From contig BDIU01000217.1 in NCBI GenBank assembly GCA_002118135.1, positions 1 through 64,000 on the forward strand: a DNA stretch of 64,000 nucleotides. The letters are read 5' to 3'. Positions 22,801-35,100 of the stretch are shown here, one piece after another. The number at the start of each line of letters is the position of its first letter. Positions within the stretch are counted from its first letter, which is position 1. A program made the translations under genes and the position numbers. This stretch comes from Trebouxia sp. TZW2008 (taxonomy: Eukaryota; Chlorophyta; Trebouxiophyceae; Trebouxiales; Trebouxiaceae). The notes under the pieces were generated by a model. It was not told the origin of the DNA. It saw only the letters and a program-made list of their open reading frames with translations, and ran no database searches.

Positions 22801-25186
22801 GCATGGTTGTAACAGCCAGCTTCTGTACAGCATACTCTGTACACTTGATATCCCCTTGGGATTGCGCATGTACAATGATGACAACAACAGGCGCGTTGAC
22901 AACAATAATGACAGCCATTTGAAGATGTTGAAGCACCACTGCTATGACCTGTCTTACTGGCTGTCAGTGTCTGCACATATCAAATGCAACAAACCTTCTC
23001 CACACCTAGGACCCAAGCAGGACTAAGCAGGACTTACGTGAATTCATCAGACTGTAATGGCAATACAATGCGCAATCAGACACAAGGCTGTTGCAGATGT
23101 AATTTGTGTAGCTTGCAGGTGCACAAGTTGCGGCCGTGACAATGGTTGCAATGAAAACACAAAAATTGGTATGCGAGCATACAGAAGAAACACATCACAA
23201 GAAACAAAACAGCATTGTGGGAACATGCTGGATCCACTTGTAGTGTGGCAGAGTTTGAACCTGCTTGAATCGCGGTGCCAAGTAGCCAAAAGCCCAGCAT
23301 TTGACAGGAATGTTGTATTGCCTCTGTTGTATGGATGACAGACTACAATTGATAGATATTCAGCATTTGCATTCTGGGTCGCAGCATGTGTACACGCAGT
23401 TCTTCACACCTGTGCAGCAGGGCGTCCTTGATCTTTTGGCCAATGCCCTTGTTATCACCGGTAGCTCCATACTCCCCAGTTGGAGTGGCATTCTTGTTGT
23501 GGCCTGCTGTCCATGAGCCATCCCCGCCACTGATCTCACTCACATCCCCAGCACCAGTGCGGTAAGCACCGCCGCTGCTGCCAGTTGAGGGGTGGCCACT
23601 GCCGCTGTGGTGGTGACCAGTGCCAGTGTGATGGTGGCCACTGCCAGCGCCGACGGCAGCTCCAGTGGAACCACCAATGGCAGGGTCAGTGTAGCTGGAG
23701 CCAGTGCCGGTGCCACTGCCATAGCCGCCAGTGTGGTGGTGGCCACTGCCAGAGTGGTGGTGACCGCTGCTGGGGTCATAGGCAGGGTCACTGTAGCCTG
23801 CACCGCTGCCACTGCTGTAGCCAGCGCCTGTGCCAGTGCCGCTGCCATAGCCACCGCCAGTGTGGTGCTGACCACTGCCATAGCCTGAGCCAGTTCCCTG
23901 ACCAGAGCTGTAGCCACCGCCTGTGCCTTGGTCGTAGCCGCTGCCAGTGCCTGTGTTGCTGCCATAACCACTGCCAGTGTTCTGGCTGTAGCCGCTGTTG
24001 CCACTGCAATGGTCAAGCATGTGCTTAGCACCCAAACAGACAGCATTAGCCGCAGGCCATTGATTGCATTCAGGCAGTACAGGTGTCCAAGTTTGGAGTG
24101 CTTTGAGACAAGCATGAAGCAGTGGTATGCTGCAATATGGGTTATGCTACAAAGGATAGCAATGCTGATTGCAAGCACAGTTTGTGAGCAAGTTTTCAGC
24201 CTGCCAGTTGACATGGCAAAGTGCAGCTGCACTAGCTTTGTGTCCTGATTGTTTTCTGCAGCACTTGCATGGATACAGGGTGAGACAAGCTCACCCGTGG
24301 GTGCCAACTTGGCTTCCAGGTTTGAAGGCATCCTTAGCCTTCTGACCAAAGGTCCTGTCATCAACCTGACCACCAGTAGCATCATACTCTTGGCCCCTGG
24401 TGTTGCTGCTGGTGTTACCGCTGCCGCTGCCGCTGTGGCCACCAGAGTACTGCCCTCCAGTGTTGCTGCCTACGTTTGTGCCACTGTAGGGGCTGTTATG
24501 GCCAGTGCCACCGTATGATCCAGCACCGCCATGGGTACCAGCGTCCGTGTAGGTGGTGCCGCTGTCCTGGCCGTAGCCTGAAGGGTTGCGGTCGTCAGTG
24601 TAAGTCTGACGGGTGTTGTCATAGCCGGTTCCGTATGAACCGGTGTTGCCTCCTTGACCAGCTGCAGAGCCAGATCCGTAGTTGTCGGAACCAGTGTTGT
24701 ACCCGTGACCGGCTGTGTTGTCACTGCATCGAGCAAGAGGTTTGCGACATGCTGTGAATGCAAAATGGATGTTGTTCGCAATCAACATGCAGGGTGGAAT
24801 CACGGTGTCGGAGTCGGACATTGCAGCAAGCATGGGAGTGCCAGGCGCGACACACGCGGTACGACGCTTGCAATCAAGCCGTTGTGGCGTCGCCGAAGAT
24901 TGCCGAAGTTTTGACGCAGTTGCTGCAACTCTCGCGCAGGCAAGGCAAAGGCACGCGTGTCAGCGTGTGTGCACTCAGCATCTACAACCATACGAACTGA
25001 CCTGTGGTGAGGGTGGGACCCGCGAGCTCTGGCCTTGATCTGCAATGGAATGCAGCTCCAGTGAGCAGCTCAGTATGACCAACTGACGACCCGTTTCGAG
25101 AGCAAAAGTGTTTGTGTTGGGGTTAGCGAAGCAAGCATTGAAAGGTTTGTCGGGACGACGCTTACCTGATCCATAATGCCGGACAT
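16867..25186 (-). CDS. Giant modular glycine-rich hydrophilin with dehydrin K-segment-like motifs
   Basis: Ten exons (25166-25186, 25002-25039, 24295-24723, 23410-24003, 21958-22461, 20811-21227, 19727-20131, 18711-19166, 17755-18116, 16867-17045) sum to 3,405 nt, giving 1,134 residues. The start MSGIMDQ|IKARARG resembles the dehydrin K-segment core. Exons 3 and 5-8 each consist of a Gly/Ser/Tyr/Thr/His-rich stretch (GSGYGSNTGSGYG, HHG repeats) followed by a conserved block containing GAEYDQTGGRVDDRTF and QKAGDAIKPGSQVGTHR. Exon 4 has NKGIGQKIKDALL. The last exon has EYDATGGQVDD and IGQKIKDKLTPG, then ends in KHTDA. Exons 3-8 all start and end in the same phase, so adding or removing one keeps the frame. 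It is very hydrophilic, with no cysteine-rich domain, membrane segment or signal peptide. Dehydrins stabilise membranes and proteins in dried or frozen cells; that role here is inferred. The alternative is an unrelated glycine-rich protein. Confidence 0.85.
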
Positions 25187-26196
25187 GTTTCCACTTGAAG
25201 TCGTCAAGCTTCAATCAATGCGTTCTGTTGGTACGCGATGTGCAGAAGTTCCGAAAGCGAAGAGGGTTACTTGAGCCTGGAGCAGCTTAGCTCCGATCTT
25301 GATAATCTGAAACGGCGAGGCACGAGTTGAGATCTGCTTTCTTGCGTGTCACGGGAATCTGGGGGCAGCCAAGGAGAAGCAGCCCCTTGACTGTCACCCT
25401 AGCGATGTGAGCAGCAAAGTTTCCAGTCCGACTGTGATGAAAGCCAATGCGTTGGCCTCAACAAAAGCATGGCAGCTGATCGTGACATCTCAGTGCTCAG
25501 AGACTTCAGGTAAAGAGAAGAGACTGTTGCAGTTGCGCATGACGACATTGTGTTTATTATTGATTTGAAGACTCACTAGAAATTCAACTTTGATACATAA
25601 CGGTGGCCTGTCAATAGGCTCAAGATAGACATTTGCCCTGAAGCCTGCAGTAATACAGACATAAATGTATATATTTGCATGTCTCAGGGGCTGAATGTCA
25701 GAGGTGTTTGATGACATGACCAACAAATCGATCTTGCCCACAAATTTCTGGCATGCCTGCTTAGAATGTTCTCAATCAAGAGTACGCAAGAATCATCAAG
25801 CTAATGTACACACAGTCAATCAGCGTACTCTCAAGATTTGGCCCATCATACGATGAGCAAGGTCTGCAAAACATTGTCAGCAGAATTTGCAAGAAATTGA
25901 CCCTCCGAGACTTGTATACAGTTGAGCGCTCACATTGCTTCTCTTCTGTTACTTCAAAGGAACAAGAATCATTGCATCAATGCACACTTTCCAGAAAACG
26001 GCACTGAGTGCTCTCAATGTCGAATACCTTCACCATCAATGAATAGCTTGACACCATCCAGATCATGAGGCTCACTGCATGATGCGTTTCATCCACCTCA
26101 GCAAGGCAGCATTGACCTTGTTCCTCAGCTAGCACTACACGGCACTAGTATTGCTGATTCACAGGTGCATGCTGCCACCTTTTACCCTGCTCAATG
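25187..26196. other. Upstream region of the dehydrin-like gene and 3' flank of the aminopeptidase gene
   Basis: A 30-codon plus-strand frame starting at 25239 (MCRSSESEEGYLSLEQLSSD) stands only 52 bp from the dehydrin start and could be a first exon of an opposing gene, but no continuation was found. The rest shows no gene. Confidence 0.3.
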
Positions 26197-29098
26197 TCAG
26201 CGAGCTGTGATGGTAGAGTCAGTCACGCCTGAAGCGCTGTTCAGCATATTGCTGGCTGCTGTGCACAGAGCAGAGCTGGGGTCATCTGCTGCAATGTTGC
26301 TGTCCACCCACTGCACATTGTGCTGCAGCCTGCTCAGCAAGCGCACTCGGCTTGAGTTTGGAGCAGAAGCAGCGCTGCCTGAAGGGCTTAGGAATGCTGT
26401 CAAGCTGTCCAGGCTCTGCTGGGTGGGAATGATCGGGAAGGAATCTAATGTGGTAAAGATCCTGCAAGTTCACAATCTTGTCATAGTATTGCACCAATGA
26501 GACGCATGTGTATGATATATTCTTGCACATATGTGAAGGTCCGCAAGTGCACAGAAGATGTGTGCCAGTATTGCATAGCATCTCTTGCAGCCACTGCATG
26601 TTGAAAAAAGCAGCCATTAGCAGACTTTGCTACTGGCTGTTGCACTAAGCCTGAAGCGTTGACAGCACATACAAAATGGCACACAGTGAGCATTGACCAG
26701 CAGAGTCCAAGTTGTTGTTCTGTGCAGTGGGTCTAGTCTGATCTTGAAGCATGCAAGGCGTCACACAATCATTGTCACTGGCTGATGGAAGGCAGCACTG
26801 ACAGTCAGGATGCATGACAAGACAGCAGCAAGCTTCAGCACGATGTCTTTCCAGCGTCACACTGCAGGAGTGCAGCAGGAGATTGGCAGAGGAGAAACTC
26901 GCTGATTGTGTCATGGCAGACTTACGAGGACGAGTTGATAGTGCTGAAGTTGTCTTGAATCCAGGCCCAGGCAATGTCTGAGCCATGTTGTGTTGCATTT
27001 GGCCCCAAATTGTTGCTCCCCGCATTTCTGACAATGGCTGAAACCAGGTTGGCAGGACTGCGACTGACCACGTCATCACCACTGAAAGTGATGTTGAGAG
27101 TCTGATTTAGTAAAGTTGTGTTGAAGGACCAGGGCAGGGCATACAAGCCACGCTCTGCTTCTTGAATGTCAGGCTCAGTCTGCCATTTGGTTAACATGCT
27201 CTGCCATGCTGCTTGTGCCTCTGCATATGCACTGTGCACAGTCAGGTGCATACACATAGGTACTTGTCTGCATATTCTGCTATGCTGTGTCCGTGCTACT
27301 GCAACTGTACTGTGGAAAGTAAAGTGCAGAGGAAGAGGAAAAGTGAGCAGCGGAGAAGGCGCTTGACAACACGCTGTGCCAAGCTGCACTTGCAGAGGAA
27401 CTGGTGTTTGGTCAGCACATACTGCGATGCTGCTTGTGCCTTTATAAACGCTTTGTGCACAGTAAGCTGCAGAGGAAAAGGAGAGGTGAGCAGCAGAGAA
27501 GTCACTTGTCAGCATGCTTTGCCATGCAAATGCAGTATGTACAGTAAGCTGCACGTGTAGAGAAAATCGCATTTGGCGAGCACATTCTGCCATGCTGCTT
27601 GTGCCTCTGCAAATGCACTGTGCACAGTAAGCTGCAGAGGATGAGGAGAGGTGAGCAGCAAAGAAGTCACTTGTCAGCATGCTTTGCAATGCTGCACATG
27701 CGTCTGCAAATGCAGTATCATAGTGCATACTGTTCAGCAAGCTGCGGAGAGAGAGGAGGGTGAGCAGCGGAGAAGTCATTTGTCAGCACGCTTTGCCATG
27801 CTGCACATGCCTCTGCAAATCATAGTGCATGATGTACAGCAAGCTGCATATGCAGGGGAGATGGCATTTGGTCAGCATGGTTTGCCATGCTGCTTGTGCT
27901 TCTGCAGAGACACTATGCACAGGCATAGGCCATAAGCTGCATAAGCAGAAGAAAGATCGCTAGGTCAGCATCCTCTCCCATGCTGCTTATGCTTCTGCAG
28001 TTGCATTGCGTGCAGTCAGCTGTACAAGCAGAAGAACAGTCATATGGTCAGCACGCCTTGCCATGCTGCGTACGCCTCTGTAAAACACACTGTGCACAGT
28101 CAAGCACACGCAAAGAAAGAGGAGGGGTGATAGAGTTGAGATTGCTTGTCATAAGCGAGTTAACGGGAACTGCCACAGTCATCAGCATACATGTGAATTG
28201 TAACACCTTAGGTGGCCTGCTGATAGGCACTGCACCAAGTGACTCTTGACTGCATCATGATCGAAATTTGGCCTTTGTCTGGTCATGGGTTCAATACAGG
28301 AGGGGCAAAAAGCAGCTGGTGTGAAAGATGCAATTGCCTCACCTGACTCTGAAAGGCAATCCCCTAAGTGAGCCACAGCAGCATGGTAGGCTGCCCCTTG
28401 CAAGTCAGGGTCAATAGCTGTAGCATCACTGGCATCGCTGCTGGTGCTGTTGGCATACAGCTGACACAGAAATAATGCTGATGCTGCGTCCCCAGCAAAC
28501 GCTGCAGCCAGCAGCACTTGACCCTGTGCAAGGAAAACATTGTGACCAGTTGCACCAAGGATGACAAACATGATCAAGCATCGACAGTGTTGGGGGCAAA
28601 GTCAAGTTACACAGAAATGATGCTGATGCTGTGTCCCCAGCAAATGCTGCCGCCAGCAGCGCCCTTGTGCAAAAGCGGCATTGGAGTGAATTGCAGTGTG
28701 GGTAATGGGCATAAGCAAGCATTAGCAGTGTTGAAGTCAGCATACAGCTAGAGGAAAATGACCTTGATGCTGCATCCCCATCAAATGCTGCAGCCAGCAG
28801 CACTTGCTCCTGTGCAAGTAAGATGTGACTGCAAGTTGGATCCAAATCAAAAGCCTTTCAAGATAGGTGCTCATGCAGTTGACATGAAAGCCAGCACAGA
28901 AAGTGTGAGACATTGCTGAGAATGCTGCAGCAAGCAGCAAAATAGGCCACAAGTCAAATCATCAGACTTGCAGCGTATCAATGGGGAGGCGTTAGCGCGT
29001 CTGACATCAGACTGCACACAGGAAGGGTGTCATTGCCGTGTATGCTGCAGCAAGCAGCATTTCAGGCAGGCAGGCAGGCAGGCAGGCAGGCGGGCGGG

Positions 29099-29145
<47 letters not shown>

Positions 29146-32100
29146 ACAGACGGACAGACTGATGTTGACAGTGCTGATAAGTCTCAGAGCACTCGCCTTG
29201 GCGTGGTTGTAGAGAAAGATGTCCTGTGAGACAGCATACGAGCTGACTTGATATTTGCCAGCAGTGTTTGTGGTGTTGTCCTCCTGAGCAATGATAGGGG
29301 CGGCAAAAGTGGCAAGAAGCTCCTGTGCAGCTTGTTTCAGGTTGCTGCTGCAGCTACTGTTGCTTGCCTGCAAGGCAAAACCGCAGGCCTGCTCAAAATA
29401 CCTTCTGGACGCCATCAGAAAGCAGGGTGGAGGCAGTTGTGCAACATTTGAGGTTAAAGGTCTGTCTGTTTTTCCTTCAGTCAAAAAAGGCATGGGCAAA
29501 AACCAAACAAAAACAGTCCTATGAAGAGGCTGATTGCCTGCAAACTGATTGCGGCAGTCTACTTGATGGCAACCTGCTGCATGTGAATAGGATGTGCCAA
29601 CAAGAGCAAATCAGCAGTGCAGCAATATTGGGGTGCAACACCATCAACGCAAGCATCAGTATTGAGACAGCAAATGCCTCAGCCTGCAAGTGCATGCAGT
29701 GAGCCTGCTGTATGCTTTATGCCCAAGGAATGCCACACCGCCCTGCACAAGTCAGTAGCAGCTGCAGTGATGCATTATGTGACAGCTGTATTGATGCTTG
29801 TTAGCTCATGACAGCAGCTGGCAGGTTGCACAAGTTGTTTGATGAGTAGCTACAGTCTGTCCATACCTGTGCAAGAAGATTGGCTGCTGTAGCGCCTCTG
29901 TCACAGGCAGCACCAGCAAGTACATCCCAAATGCAGTGGAAGCTGCTGGACAAGCTGCCACAGCAGCTGCCACGTCAGCAACCAAAGTACTATGATGCAG
30001 TGAGCCTGAGTCATTGTTAAGTTGGAGCTGACAGCATGCACGTGGTCTCGTGATGAAAGGATCATAAATTGCAGCCATGCAAAGTTTGACAGCTGCACTG
30101 GCGTTTGATAGGCGAATACAGTGATTTGACTGATTGCAGGAACAGCCTTTGATTTCTTGACGGTTATCTATGCTGTGATATACCTGCGCAAGGAAGATCA
30201 GCTGCTGTAGTGCCTCTGCAACAGGCTGCACCAGCAGGTACAGACCAAAGCCAGTGGAAGCTGCTGGAGAAGCTGCCACAGCAGCTGCCGTGTCCAAAAT
30301 GGCTTCTGGGTCAATTGATCCAGCGAAACTGAGCGCCAAAACGTCTGAGATGAATGCATTTGCTTCCAGCAGCAGTGGCAGGGTGGTGTCTCCTTGGCTG
30401 CTCAGATTTGCCAACACAGATATCAGCTGCTGCTGCGTGTTTATAGGGTATTGCGTCCTGCAGCCATCATTCAACGCAAGAGGTATGAAGGCGGAAAGTG
30501 GTTTATGACAAAAACACTGACACACCCATCTTTCTGGCTTGACACACAACTCAGCCATGCCACGTCATGCCAGTAGCAAGCTGATTGTGGTGACCGGCTG
30601 CAATGCCTTTTGAGGCCAACAGGCTGTGCATTTGCTTCCTGAAACAGGTTCTTTTGAGAAGGGGCCAGGCAAAGCAAAAACAAGGATTTCAGGCATGCTC
30701 TTGGATTACACTCACCATGTAACACATGCAGCATAGCTGTAGGTGTTGCAGCATCTGTGATGTTGTGTCAATATGACATGGGGTGTAGGAGACATGAGGC
30801 ATTTTGGGTTTGAGCCTTGTTTGCAACTGAATCAACTCTATTTCCATGGAATTACGTTTCAGGACCAGCATTGCACACCTGAAGTATCTTGTGGCAGCTT
30901 TGTTGATGACAGGCGCAGTGTCATTGAGCTGAACTTGAACTTGCTGCAGGATTTCAATCCAGCTTGTGCCTGCGTTGTCGCTGCCAGCGGTGGCCAAGCC
31001 GCCTCCCTCCTGCAGCGGAACGTTGGGGGCGCTCGCGAGCGGCCCGACTTGCAGAGGCACGAACCAGGTGCTGTCTTCACTGGACGTATAGGTGTCTGTG
31101 CGAACGTCGTCGCCCCAGGAGTAGAAACGCGCCTGCTCAGCCGCATTGCTGTCTGACACGTTCAGCAAAGGGTAGCCCGGCTGTGTAATCCAGGTGCGAA
31201 GCAGCGCCAGCGCATCTGTGTCTGGATCTGAGAACAGTGTGCTGTTGCTCTTGAGCTGCTGCAAAGCGCCTGCATCATAGAGCAAGGCATTGCAATCGGT
31301 TGCAATCATGTTGAACTGCACTGCCGTAATTTTTCCCCCGCTAACACCCTTGCACTGACCCCCACAGGGTTGCCGACCCTGGTATGCAAGGTGCAAGTGC
31401 ATCATCAACTGCTGAACAGTAGAGCCTTACCACAATACCGGCACAGCTTCTCAAAAGCTCAGGGTGCTAAATTCTCGTACGTGCAAAACTTGCAAAATTA
31501 GCCTGTCAGGCCACAAAGACCCCCTACAGTGACAGCCTAGTTATGGGCAAAGTACAGTCAAGGTCATGCAGATTGATGCCACAGAACAGCTGAATTTGAT
31601 AAGAATGTAACAAATAGGTACAAGTGCTGACCCATCACCTGATCTGGTTGTGTGCATGGCGGTTGCGACGTCATCCAACGAGGCCAGCACATGACAGTTC
31701 ACTGAGCGAAAAGTGCACCTGGTCAGGACTTTTGAAACAAGTAAAAGGGCTTGTCCATCACCTGATCTGGATGTGTTCACGCCATTTGCAAAGCCATCCA
31801 GCAAGGCTAGCACCAGGTCGTCTAGGGTGGCTACAAAGAGTCAGGATGTGACAAGCAAATCATGATGCACATACAGCACCTGATCTGGACACGTTCAAGG
31901 CATTTGGCAAATCATTCAGCCAGGCAAGCACCAGGTCTTCTAGGATGGCTACAAAGGGACAGGGTGTGACAAGCAAGTTATGATGCTCATACAGCACCTG
32001 ATCTGGATGCGTTCAAGGCAGTTGGCAAAGCATTCAGCCAGGCAAGCAGCAGGTCTTGTAGGGTGGCTACAAAGAGTCAGGACGTAACACTCAAGTAATG

Positions 32101-35100
32101 CTGCGCATACACCACCTGAATTGGATGCATTCACGGCGGTTGCAAAGCCATCCAGCAAGGCAAGCAGCAGATCATCTAGAGTGGCTGAGCCCAGAGCGTG
32201 CCGGGTCAGCAGAGTCCTCAGCCCCTCCTGCACTCAAGGCACACCACTCAACACTCGCGCTCACCACACCGATGCCATGCTGCTCGTGACAACTAGTGCA
32301 TCCAGCAAAGCAAGCAACAGATCATCTAGCGTGGCTGAGCCCAGAGCGTGCCGGGTCAGCAGAGTCCTCAGCCCCTCCTGCACTCAATGCACACCACTCA
32401 ACACTCGCGCTCACCGCACCAATGCCATGCTGCTCGTGACAACCAGTGCATCCAGCAAAGCAAGCAGTGGGTCATCCAGTGTGGCTGAGCCTGGAGCGTG
32501 CCGCGTCAGCACAGTCCTTAGCCCCTCCTGCACTCAGCGCTAAACACTCAACATTCATGCTTGACACTCGACATCTAACACTGCTGTTGACAAGCAGTGC
32601 ATCCAGCAAAGTAAGCAGCAGATCATCAGCCACACTGAGCCCAGAGCATGCAGAATCGGCGGAATCCTAAGACCTTTTGGCACCCAGCCCCTCAACACCC
32701 AGCATACAGTACTGCTCTTGACGAATAGCTACACTGCAGTCCATCCAGCAAGGCAAGCAGCAAGTTGTCTAGTGTGGCTGAGCCCAGAGCGTGCCAGCAG
32801 AGTCCTCAGTCCCTCCTGCACTCAAAGCTCAATGCTCGACTCTCACCACTCAGCACTCAGCACAGCTCTTGACAAATAGTGCACCCAGCAAGGCAAGCGG
32901 CAAGCAGCAGATCGTCCAGTGTATCTGAGCCCAGAGCATGCCAAATTGGCAGAGTCCTCAGGCCCTCCTGCTCCCAACCTGTTAACACTCAGCACTCAGC
33001 ACTGCTCTTGACAAATAGCTACACTGCAGTGCATCCAGTAAGGCAAGCAGCACTTTGTCCAGTGTGGCTGAGCTCAGGGCATGCCGCATCAGCAGAGTTC
33101 TCAAGCCCTCCTGCCCTTGATCTCATATCCCTCAACGCTCAAAGCTCTGTGCTCACTGCTCAATACTGGATGCTGAATGCTCCAGACTCAGCATCTCATG
33201 CTCAGTGCTCAGTGCTTGGCACTCAATGCCTGGCTCAACACTCAGTGCTGCTCTTGACAAAGAGTTCATCACTGCAGTGCTGACAGGCACAGGCGCTTTG
33301 GTCCTACACTGTGTGAGGCAATTTCTGGCAACAGAGGCTCCTGTTGTGCCGTTTGGTGGCACAAGCTCTCCGGTTTGCTGATGAATGAGAGCTATGCAAA
33401 TTTACCTGAAAAGCATCAGGCCCAGCAGTATCCCAATAGGCCTCCAGCATGTTCCACACAGATGCACCTTTGGAGTAGGGAATGGCCGGAAAATAGCTCA
33501 GGAAATTGTCAGGGGTATAGTCAAACAGCAGGGCCTCAATGTAAGGGGAGCTGTCTGTTGTCAGTGCGTTCTGTCGTGGGCCCTCATGAACTCCAATGTT
33601 CTCACCTGCACACACACTAAGCGTGTGTCAAGTTTTCTACATGGCTGTGGCAGTAAGTAGTGGCATGCGGGGTCTACATTGCACAAAGGACTTTGAGACC
33701 AGACCAGAAACTCTGAGAAAAAGATTTATGAAGAGAACACATGCTCACGCTGTCTGTTGTCAGTGCCTTCTCTCTTGGACCCCGTGAACTTTAGTGTTCT
33801 CACCTGCACACACACTCAATATGTTCCAAGTTTTCACACCGCTGTGACAGTAGATAATGACATGCAATGTCTACATTGCACCAAAGAAACTGAAGCTTGT
33901 TCAGAAACTGTGAAAACGATGCTCATGCAGTGAACACATGCTCAAGCTGGCTGTTGTCATTGTGTTTTATCTTGGCTCTTGACAGACTCTAATGTACTCT
34001 CCTGCACACACACATTAGGCTTGCAGGATAGTCACAACATGGGTGTGCTTGATCAACATCGTAGGCCCAGGGTTCAAGTTTGCATCTCTGCTGTTGCCAA
34101 TTGGAAGCAACTCTGCTTTGGTTGTGACATGCAACAATTGACATCCATGCAGCCCATCATACGCACCTATAAGGACTATATTCTGGTTGTGACATTCAAC
34201 AATGGACATCCATATTTTGGTTGTGACACTCAACAATGAACATCCATATTTTGATTGTGGCATTCAACCATGGGCATCCATGTACCCAATAATGTCTAGA
34301 CACAAAATTCACAACATCTCAAAAAGAAGACTTCTCAAGAGCTGGACAGTGCATATAGTCTCTGAAAAAGGCATTAGGTTGTACTCACCATCAGGACTGG
34401 TAGCTCTCTGAAATAGCGCCTGTCCAGACATCTCTGGGAAAGAGGCATTGATACACTTGTACTCCATGAAAGATGCCGTACCCTCATTCACTGCACATGC
34501 ACCGACCACAGCATCAGTATATACGTTTCATGAAATACAGAAGGCAGCAGATACAGAGCTAGACTGGCGTTTCCTTTCACTGCATGCATGGCAGCCTCAG
34601 TATATGTATATATTTCATCAAGCATTGAGCGCATGAGAGACAGATTTTGACTGGCAATGAAAAGACCGCAACGAGTTGAGATGTTGCCCTTGTTTGCTGC
34701 GGGAAAAGCTGCCACATGAAGTCAGCACATGACATCATGATGTACAGTGGAATGCCCTTGTAAGGGTGCCCAGTCCAGCCTGCTCAGGCTGTTGACCAGT
34801 TTGCACGCAGAAACGCTATGCAAACGTTGGCTGAATGTACTACACAATCATTGTGCATGCAGAAACGCTACGCAAGCCTTGACAACATGAATAACACTGT
34901 CATAGTGTATGCAGAAAAGCTTTGGATGCGGCAGCTGTGTATACAATACTATCATTGTGTGTGCAGAAACGCTAAGCCTTGGCAACACACATTCCACTGT
35001 CACTGCACAAGTGCAAAGCATGGTGTGGTGAACAAGCAGGCTTTGCTGAGTGGCAACAGGTCAAAGAAGAGCAGTCTGGCAGCAGGCAAAGGTGACAATG

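Noticed and set aside
23585..24028. Long plus-strand frame rich in Cys/His/Gln (147 codons) opposite the dehydrin-like exon 4
   Set aside because: It is the antisense of a GGC/TAT/CAC-rich repeat coding region; its composition follows from the repeats, and the minus strand has splice sites and conserved blocks.
16867..25186. CRISPR-like or satellite array because of regularly spaced repeats
   Set aside because: The repeats are coding, differ in length, are bordered by GT-AG sites and share one splice phase; nothing resembles a prokaryotic array, and the window is eukaryotic.
25490..25741. Minus-strand frame of 83 codons between the dehydrin-like gene and the aminopeptidase
   Set aside because: It is AT-rich, has no motif or acceptable splice continuation, and is probably untranslated flank.
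29038..29229. Frames of repeated QAGR/GRQA on plus and PACL on minus
   Set aside because: They are pure translation of the GGCA microsatellite.
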